This document shows, one piece after another, positions 37,842-46,803 of a DNA stretch of 64,000 nucleotides. The notes below the pieces were generated by a model, which did not search any database, had not been told where the DNA came from, and was given only the letters and a program-made list of their open reading frames with translations. The DNA lies in contig OW121744.1 in the NCBI GenBank assembly GCA_933228675.1, forward strand, positions 17,000,394-17,064,393, written 5' to 3'. Every line of letters starts with the position of its first letter. The stretch's first letter is position 1. This stretch comes from Stomorhina lunata (taxonomy: Eukaryota > Arthropoda > Insecta > Diptera > Rhiniidae). Made by a program: the position numbers and the translations under genes.

Positions 37842-39068
37842 GTAAACTAAGTTAAAAGCTATCGAAACTTGAGTTATACCTTTCTTCATGTAAATTATGG
37901 ATATGTTTGTACGAAGACATATTCTCACTTATGTGAATCTTCATTGTTTTATGATGTTAGTTTTAAGATAATCATTATTATTATTATTACGAATATTTTT
38001 TTATAGCTTTTGGATTCACTTAAGCCGAATTTGTTGCTACTTCTTCTTTTTGTTGCTAGAGTATCTAGTTCTACAAGTTTTAAAATTTGCTACAAACTTT
38101 TAGTTTTCTACACTTTTGATTCAACAATGAAATCAAAAGTGGTTTCTTTTTAATGTTTTTGAATTTTATATTTCTTTTTTTTTTAACAAAATTTTATTCA
38201 CATGCATATAAATGTAGAAAATTAACTTTAAGTTTTTGTCAGTGATATCAAGAACGAACATGTTTAAATACATTAATATTTTAAATTAAATATTCTGTTT
38301 TTTATTTTATACGTTTTTAAGTCAAGAAGTTGCTTGGGGTTTTATTTGTGAAACGTCTTTAAACATTAAATTGTAATTTAAACTAATCATAAGATATGTA
38401 TAATTATAAGTCCGTCTGCTTATTCTTTTGGTCGGCGTTCATAAAGGTTAACAAGTTTTCTTTTTTGTAACATTTAAGAAAAAACTTGATTTAAAAAAGC
38501 AGAAACGTCTAACTTTGAAGATTTATTTCAATAGTGTAAATTGTCATTAAGCGTTAATGGTAAATTTAATATTAAAAAAAATTTATATAAAATAGAAATA
38601 AAATTACCGGGTTAATTTTGCTAAAATATTTTAGTTAACTGTGGGAAAATAAAATTTGGGTTACCAAAAATTATATCAAATTTCAATTTAAATTTTCGAA
38701 AAGTTTTATTTCAATTATAAAACAATTATAACCGCTTTGTTATTGATATAGTATTTTGAATAGATTTTTTAGTAACCAATTTTTTGTCTTAACAACTTGG
38801 AATTTTTATATTTTTCAAGTTTATTTTACGATATTTATTATTTCCAAGTAATCTTAACTTCAAAATTTTTCTATTTAAAGCATTTTCTTTATGTTTCCTT
38901 GGTGTTTCTTTGTTTTAACATTAAAGTGTAAAATAACATTAATTGTTGCCTGAGACAGGTTTGTCGCTTAAATCTTTTGTTTTGCCACAAATTTTTTTGT
39001 ACAATTACTTTTTGTGTGTTAATATTTTATATCAAATTTTATTATCAAAACATTAAACATCGATTTAG
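37842..39068. other. Intronic spacer between oppositely oriented arrays C2 and C3
   Basis: About 1.2 kb of AT-rich unique sequence without a recognised gene. It would be the loop if C2 and C3 transcripts paired. It holds a short ATTATTATTATTA tract (37975) and the motif copy at 38959. Confidence 0.5.
38959..38983 (+). repeat. Dispersed CTTAAGTCTTTTGTTTT motif, copy 4 (one substitution)
   Basis: GGTTTGTCG then CTTAAATCTTTTGTTTT, about 86 bp left of array C3. Its orientation is opposite to the local array, which is on the minus strand. Confidence 0.6.
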
Positions 39069-39069
39069 T

Positions 39070-41340
39070 CATACACTAAGACATAGACTAAGTTATAGAA
39101 TAAGACATGGACTAAGACATGACTAAGACATAGACTCAGACATAGACTAAGACATAGACTAGGACATAGACTAAGACATAGACTAAGACATAGACTAAGA
39201 CATAGACTAAGACATAGACTAAGACATAGACTAAGACATAGACTAAGACATAGACTAAGACATAGACCAAGACATAGACTAAGACATAGACTAAGACATA
39301 GACTAAGACATAGACTAAGACATAGACTAAGACATAGACTAAGACATAGACTAAGACATAGACTAAGACATAGACTAAGACATAGACTAAGACATAGACT
39401 AAGACATAGACTAAGACATAGACTAAGACATAGACTAAGACATAGACTAAGACATAGACTAAGACATAGACTAAGACATAGACTAAGACATAGACTAAGA
39501 CATAGACTAAGACATAGACTAAGACATAGACTAAGACATAGACTAAGACATAGACTAAGACATAGACTAAGACATAGACTAAGACATAGACTAAGACATA
39601 GACTAAGACATAGACTAAGACATAGACTAAGACATAGACTAAGACATAGACTAAGACATAGACTAAGACATAGACTAAGACATAGACTAAGACATAGACT
39701 AAGACATAGACTAAGACATAGACTAAGACATAGACTAAGACATAGACTAAGACATAGACTAAGACATAGACTAAGACATAGACTAAGACTAAGACATAGA
39801 CTAAGACATAGACTAAGACATAGACTAACACATAGACTAAGACATAGACTAAGACATAGACTAAGACATAAACTAAGACATAGACTAAGACATAGACTAA
39901 GACATAGACTAAGACATAGACTAAGACATAGACTAAGACATAGACTAAGACATAGACTAAGACATAGACTAAGACATAGACTAAGACATAGACTAAGACA
40001 TAGACTAAGACATAGACTAAGACATAGACTAAGACATAGACTAAGACATAGACTAAGACATAGACTAAGACATAGACTAAGACATAGACTAAGACATAGA
40101 CTAAGACATAGACTAAGACATAGACTAAGACATAGACTAAGACATAGACTAAGACATAGACTAAGACATAGACTAAGACTAAGACATAGACTAAGACATA
40201 GACTAAGACATAGACTAACACATAGACTAACACATAGACTAAGACATAGACTAAGACATAAACTAAGACATAGACTAAGACATAGACTAAGACATAGACT
40301 AAGACATAGACTAAGACATAGACTAAGACATAGACTAAGACATAGGCTAAGACATAGACTAAGACATAGACTAAGACATAGACTAAGACATAGACTAAGA
40401 CATAGACTAAGACATAGACTAAGACATAGACTAAGACATAGACTAAGACATAGACTAAGACATAGACTAAGACATAGACTAAGACATAGACTAAGACATA
40501 GACTAAGACATAGACTAAGACATAGACTAAGACATAGACTAAGACATAGACTAAGACATAGACTAAGACTAAGACATAGACTAAGACATAGACTAAGACA
40601 TAGACTAACACATAGACTAAGACATAGACTAAGACATAGACTAAGACATAGACTAAGACATAGACTAAGACATAGACTAAGACATAGACTAAGACATAGA
40701 CTAAGATATAGACTAAGACATAGACTAAGACATAGACTAAGACATAGACTAAGACATAGACTAAGACATAGACTAAGACATAGACTAAGACATAGACTAA
40801 GACATAGACTAAGACATAGACTAAGACATAGACTAAGACATAGACTAAGACATAGACTAAGACATAGACTAAGACATAGACTAAGACATAGACTAAGACA
40901 TAGACTAAGACATAGACTAAGACATAGACTAAGACATAGACTAAGACATAGACTAAGACATAGACTAAGACATAGACTAAGACATAGACTAAGACATAGA
41001 CTAAGACATAGACTAAGACATAGACTAAGACATAGACTAAGACATAGACTAAGACATAGACTAAGACATAGACTAAGACATAGACTAAGACATAGACTAA
41101 GACATAGACTAAGACATAGACTAAGACAGAGACTAAGACATAGACTAAGACATAGACTAAGACATAGACTAAGACATCGACTAAGACATGGACTCAGACA
41201 TAGACTAAGACAGACTCAAACATAGACTAAGAGATAAACTAAGGCATAGACTAAAAAATAGACTAAGACATAGTAAGACATACACTAAGATATAGTCTTA
41301 AACATAGATTTAGACATTCACTGAGACATTGAATAACACA
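39070..41340 (-). repeat. 12-bp satellite, inverted array C3 (~190 units) with 390-bp higher-order repeat
   Basis: The + strand reads GACTAAGACATA, the exact reverse complement of the C1/C2 unit. A half-unit insertion (GACTAAGACTAAGACATA) occurs at 39781, 40171 and 40561, exactly 390 bp apart. Each is followed three units later by a CTAACACATAG variant, and AAACTAAGACA variants at 39870 and 40260 keep the same spacing. This is a clear higher-order repeat of 32.5 units. The right 200 bp are strongly degenerate. The 491-codon frame is a by-product. Confidence 0.96.
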
Positions 41341-42625
41341 TATATTTAGCCTTATGGTATGGTATCGATTAGGAAATAGACTATGAAAACTTAAGTATTA
41401 TTAAAAAGAAAATCTTTCAAAACAAAAGACTTAAGAAACAAACTTGATTTTCAAAACAAAAGACTTAAGAAACAAACTTGATTTGTATAGATATAGTAGT
41501 TTTTCTATTGAAAGTTAGTATGACATAGGCTAAGAAAAAATTTCCTATTGGGTTGCAAAAGAAATACCGTTTAGTATTTTTACAGAAATATTTGAGACAA
41601 AAGTTTAGTCACTTGCAACGGCATTTAGGCATCATTAAATTGTTTCCTAATTAACAGCAAAAATGGCAACAACAACTAAAACTGAAAGAAAAAAATAAAA
41701 ATAAAAGTCAATTTAAAATACGAATAAAAAAAAACAAACGTCATTTTGCTAATAGAAACGTTAACGCAATTTCTAAAATAATTATTTTGTTAAACACAGA
41801 CATCCGTTTGAGTTGAAAACATTTAAGTTTTATCTTTAGAAAAAAAATGACAATAACTCAGAAAACGTTTCTTTAGTCTTATCTAAAAACATTTAGACAT
41901 TTATATCTAAACAAAATTATTGGCTGTTGTAATTTAAACGTCGAGCACGTTAATGGATCACAAGTTTTGCAGGCAGATATTTATTGTACTCGTAAATTTT
42001 TTTAAGACTTTTATTTTAGCTATAAAATATTTTTCAATACTTTTATAAGAATTTAGCACTTCTTTTTTAATTTTTGTTTAAATTTTAAACTTTTTTTTTT
42101 GTAAATATTTCTATTTTTTTCATTTATTATTATTTTGTTTACATCTATTTTTCTTAATTTAGTTTTTTTTTGTTTTTTGAAAATTCTGTTGAACTTTTAA
42201 AGTCACGATTTTTATGACTTGTAGCACATGAGTTTTTTCTCGGTTCTGTTTCAAATTTTTGAAATTTGCAATATTTTTTTTATATAATTTTCTTTAGAGT
42301 TGATTGTGTTTTTCTAGCACGCTTTTTAAGCGGTGGCAGATGCGCCTTAAACTTTATGTTTCGCTTCGAGCTGGTGGCTGTTGCTTCATTTGTAGACAAG
42401 TCAAATGTTCGTCTAAGTCTTTAAAATGTTGACATTTATTACTTGTGCTTAAGATTTGTAGGAACGAACAAAAAGTTTATATTGTGTAACATTTGTTCAA
42501 TTTGAGATTATTACAAGAGTAAGTTTTTGTTTGTTTAATATTTGTAGATATTGGATAAAAAAAAAATGAAAATTAGTTTTTAAGGCAATTTTTTTTTCAA
42601 CGGCATTCGTTCTTCACCTTTTATC
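41341..42625. other. Intronic spacer between inverted arrays C3 and C4
   Basis: Unique sequence. The stretch 42290-42420 is less AT-rich (GCGGTGGCAGATGCGCC, GCTTCGAGCTGGTGGCTG) and might be a conserved non-coding element, but I recognise no exon in it. The left edge carries a tandem pair of the CTTAAGTCTTTTGTTTT motif on the minus strand. Confidence 0.45.
41417..41484 (-). repeat. Dispersed motif, copies 5 and 6: exact 34-bp tandem duplication
   Basis: Two identical 34-bp units (41417-41450, 41451-41484), each containing AAAACAAAAGACTTAAG followed by AAACAAACTTG. This is the reverse complement of the CTTAAGTCTTTTGTTTT motif. They lie about 77 bp right of array C3 and share its minus orientation. 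Confidence 0.8.
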
Positions 42626-45024
42626 AAAGACATAGACTAAGATATAAGCTAAGACATAGAGTAAGATATAGACTAAGACATAGACTAAGACACAGACTAA
42701 GACATAGACTAAGACCTAGACATAGACTAAGACTAAGACATAGACCAAGACATAGACTACGACATAGACTAAGGCATAGACTAAGACATAGACTAGACAT
42801 AGACTATGACATAGACTAAGACATAGACTAAGACATAGACATAGACTAAGACATCGACTAAGACATAGACTAAGACATAGACTTAGACATAGACTAAGAC
42901 ATAGACTAAGACATAGACTAAGACATAGACTAAGACATAGACTAAGACATAGACTAAGACATAGACTAAGACATAGACTAAGACATAGACTAAGACATAG
43001 ACTAAGACATAGACTAAGACATAGACTAAGACATAGACTAAGACATAGACTAAGACATAGACTAAGACATAGACTAAGACATAGACTAAGACATAGACTA
43101 AGACATAGACTAAGACATAGACTAAGACATAGACTAAGACACAGACTAAGACATAGACTAAGACCTAGACTAAGACATAGACTAAGACTAAGATATAGAC
43201 CAAGACATAGACTACGACATAGATCAAGGCATAGACTAAGACATAGACTAGACATAGACTATGACATAGACTAAGACATAGACTAAGACATAGACTAAGA
43301 CATCGACTAAGACATAGACTAAGACATAGACTTAGACATAGACTAAGACATAGACTAAGACATAGACTAAGACATAGACTTAGACATAGACTAAGACATA
43401 GACTAAGACATAGACTAAGACATAGACTAAGACATAGACTAAGACATAGACTAAGACATAGACTAAGACATAGACTAAGACATAGACTAAGACATAGACT
43501 AAGACATAGACTAAGACATAGACTAAGACATAGACTAAGACATAGACTAAGACATAGACTAAGACATAGACTAAGACATAGACTAAGACATAGACTAAGA
43601 CATAGACTAAGACACAGACTAAGACATAGACTAAGACCTAGACTAAGACATAGACTAAGACCTAGACTAAGACATAGACTAAGACTAAGATATAGACCAA
43701 GACATAGACTACGACATAGATCAAGGCATAGACTAAGACATAGACTAGACATAGACTATGACATAGACTAAGACATAGACTAAGACATAGACTAAGACAT
43801 CGACTAAGACATAGACTAAGACATAGACTTAGACATAGACTAAGACATAGACTAAGACATAGACTTAGACATAGACTAAGACATAGACTAAGACATAGAC
43901 TAAGACATAGACTAAGACATAGACTAAGACATAGACTAAGACATAGACTAAGACATAGACTAAGACATAGACTAAGACATAGACTAAGACATAGACTAAG
44001 ACATAGACTAAGACATAGACTAAGACATAGACTAAGACATAGACTAAGACATAGACTAAGACATAGACTAAGACATAGACTAAGACATAGACTAAGACAT
44101 AGACTAAGACATAGACTAAGACATAGACTAAGACATAGACTAAGACATAGACTAAGACATAGACTAAGACATAGACTAAGACATAGACTAAGACATAGAC
44201 TAAGACATAGACTAAGACATAGACTAAGACATAGACTAAGACATAGACTAAGACATAGACTAAGACATAGACTAAGACATAGACTAAGACATAGACTAAG
44301 ACATAGACTAAGACATAGACTAAGACATAGACTAAGACATAGACTAAGACATAGACTAAGACATAGACTAAGACATAGACTAAGACATAGACTAAGACAT
44401 AGACTAAGACATAGACTAAGACATAGACTAAGACATAGACTAAGACATAGACTAAGACATAGACTAAGACATAGACTAAGACATAGACTAAGACATAGAC
44501 TAAGACATAGACTAAGACATAGACTAAGACATAGACTAAGACATAGACTAAGACATAGACTAAGACATAGACTAAGACATAGACTAAGACATAGACTAAG
44601 ACATAGACTAAGACATAGACTAAGACATAGACTAAGACATAGACTAAGACATAGACTAAGACATAGACTAAGACATAGACTAAGACATAGACTAAGACAT
44701 AGACTAAGACATAGACTAAGACATAGACTAAGACATAGACTAAGACATAGACTAAGACATAGACTAAGACATAGACTAAGACATAGACTAAGACATAGAC
44801 TAAGACATAGACTAAGACATAGACTAAGACATAGACTAAGACATAGACTAAGACATAGACTAAGACATAGACTAAGACATAGACTAAGACATAGACTAAG
44901 ACATAGACTAAGACATAGACTAAGACATAGACTAAGACATAGTCTAAGACCAATAGTAAGACTAAGACTTAGACTGAGTCAAGACTAAGATCAAGACTAA
45001 GACAAAGGCTAAGATAAAGACTAA
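42626..45024 (-). repeat. 12-bp satellite, inverted array C4 (~200 units)
   Basis: GACTAAGACATA units on the + strand. A complex marker block (ACCTAGAC, CTAAGACTAAGA, GACCAAGAC, GACTACGAC, AAGGCATAG, CTAGACATAG, CTATGAC) appears three times. Its GACTACGAC landmark falls at 42756, 43211 and 43708, i.e. steps of about 455 and 497 bp. From about 43870 to 44940 the array becomes essentially perfect 12-mers (~1.07 kb). The right 80 bp decay. Frames of 179, 195 and 362 codons are by-products. Confidence 0.96.
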
Positions 45025-45898
45025 AAATATAATGTTTGTTTCTTAAGTCTTTCGTTTCAATATATGTAATTATTTACACATTTTTTTTTTAGTAAACCCT
45101 AAGACTTACTTTAAGACATTAGACATGGACTTATATATGGACCTAAATTAAGGCAGTTATATTTTACAAAATACCTTAAAACCTATCTTAATAATTTAGG
45201 CTTAACTCTTAAATTCCTCTTTCAAAATTCCTTTAAGTTTCAAAATTATTCTTTCAAATTTTTAAGATTTCAAAAAATGTTTGCGTGCTTTTTTTTATGC
45301 TGAAGTATGACGCAATTTGTTAAACTAAAACTACGTTTTAACTTTTATTTTTCATAACATGAAAACATGTTCAATTTTTGCCATAATTTGCATTTAAGCC
45401 TCAAAGGCTTAAATTAAAAATATAACAATTTTTTGTAAAAAAAAAATAAAATATTATTAAACATAGAGCAAAAACTAAACTATAACACAAAACATTATAA
45501 TAGTTTTTATAACAAAAAAAAACTTTTAAATTTCGCAAGGCCGTTCACTTAATTGTAGTAAAAATAGGGGGAATTTGACATGAAAAACTTTTATCGTTAG
45601 TTAAGAAAAAAATATATTTAAGTTTAGAAAAAAAATATATAAATATAAAAAATTTACAAAATTAGCGAAAATAATAAATAATCATGGCTTAAGGTGTTTA
45701 TTGTAAGAAAAAAACAAATTAATCAAAGTTTAAGCCCAAAGACCAGTTAATGTTGGAGAAATTAGTTAATTACTAGTATAAAATTTTTAGAGACATTTTC
45801 GGTCATTAAAAATTTTGTCAATATGTTTTTTAAATGTAAGATTGAATGTAAGATTGATTGAAGTTGTTTTAAAAATTATGTTTTCCTTTTCATTTTAG
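45025..45898. other. Intron 1 3' end, unique sequence
   Basis: AT-rich sequence from the end of array C4 to the exon 2 acceptor. It ends with the pyrimidine tract and TTTTAG acceptor at 45893-45898. Apart from the motif copy at 45034, no repeat or gene is recognised. Confidence 0.6.
45034..45058 (+). repeat. Dispersed CTTAAGTCTTTTGTTTT motif, copy 7 (one substitution)
   Basis: GTTTGTTT then CTTAAGTCTTTCGTTT, 10 bp right of the decayed end of array C4 and opposite to its orientation. Confidence 0.6.
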
Positions 45899-46056
45899 GA
45901 ACACATACAAGAAGTTCTAGACAAATGGACCCAAATAGATGATGAAATTTGGGCTAAAGTAATTGTCTTTGAACGAAATCGTCGTGTGGCCAAAGCCTAT
46001 GCCAGAGCTCCAGTATTAACAATAAATGGCTCAGATGATGGTTTTGATGGCATGAG
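45899..46056 (+). CDS. exp: Coding exon 2 of the Expansion-like protein: start of the MH2 domain
   Basis: 158 bp, acceptor CATTTTAG and donor GTAAGA (46057), giving residues 40-91 plus two bases of codon 92 (phase 2). Residues from W57 align with the opening strand of Smad MH2 domains: W57, V60, E64, N66, R68 and V69 have the Smad spacing (W+3, +7, +9, +11, +12). L79-T-I-N-G83 then sits where Smads have L-T-V-D-G. The glycine following V in Smads is replaced by A70. MH2 domains mediate protein-protein contacts. Expansion is known as an MH2-only protein lacking the MH1 DNA-binding domain, and in this gene MH2 starts within 60 residues of the N-terminus with no MH1 before it. Remaining exons lie beyond the window. 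Confidence 0.85.
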
Positions 46057-46803
46057 GTAAGAAAAGAATTAATTATCTACATTTGTTTATAGTTTTAATC
46101 ATCAAAACAAAAGATAAATCGACTAAAGTGTTTTATACCCTTGACCTAGAAACTTAAAACAGTTTCATACTAAATACACAGCCAATTATTAATGCTTAAA
46201 ATTAAAATAATCGCTAATAAATTTAAGCACATACAAATACTACCAACTCATCAGTTCATCAACAGACTGACAGACAGATCTCATCAATATCGCTCACCTT
46301 CTTCTTCTTTTTGCTCGTAAAACAAAAAAAAGTCTTAAAAAAATGCTTATAATTTTAACATTTAAGAATACACCAACAACAAAGTGTAGAAACAAAACAA
46401 TATTTTTAATTAACCACTTTATAAACTTTATAAAACCACAAAAAGTCTAGTGTCTTTAGATTTGAAATTAAGTAGCTTATGACAAGGCAAAAATTAATTT
46501 ATTTCATTATAATAATTTTCTAATGATACGATCGCAACAAACCCTTCAGCCAATTATTAACAATTTACTAGAGAAAACGAGTTGAATGACCTTAACATTT
46601 AAAGCTAATCTTTAACTCAAATTTAAAATAAATTTTAAAAATTTTCCACAAAATATTTCTAAAATGTTAATGGTCTACAACTTATTTCAGATTCAAAGAA
46701 ATTTTTTACGAGACAAAACGATTTGTCAAAAATTATGACATTGACAATTTTTTTAGTATGAAGGGATGTTTTTTATATTTGATAACCAAATTTTCTTCCT
46801 ATT
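46057..46803 (+). other. exp: Start of intron 2 (continues past the window end)
   Basis: Begins GTAAGA. It is AT-rich unique sequence up to the 11-bp array. No acceptor followed by a frame compatible with phase 2 and MH2 sequence was recognised anywhere to 64000, so this intron is taken to be at least 17.9 kb. Confidence 0.65.

Larger units (their letters stand above)
11809..45898 (+). other. exp: Intron 1 of the Expansion-like gene (34,090 bp, mostly satellite)
   Basis: Bounded by GTAAGT (11809) and CATTTTAG (ends 45898), with a pyrimidine-rich TTTTCCTTTTCATTTTAG tract. Both sides are phase 0, so the open frame is preserved. Roughly three quarters of the intron is tandem repeat: family A (11.9-24.1 kb), inverted family B (24.1-24.8 kb) and four 12-bp arrays (26.7-45.0 kb). 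A visual scan found no convincing recursive splice site (pyrimidine tract plus AG immediately followed by GTAAGT). The scan was not exhaustive. Confidence 0.75.

Noticed and set aside
39136..44953. Minus-strand (YVLV)n/(CLSL)n frames in arrays C3 and C4
   Set aside because: The same satellite read on the opposite strand; not genes.
11809..45898. Recursive (zero-exon) splice sites in the giant intron
   Set aside because: A visual scan for a pyrimidine tract with AG directly followed by GTAAGT or GTGAGT found no convincing case. Weak words such as ATAGGTAAATAA near 54099 lie outside this intron and lack a pyrimidine tract.
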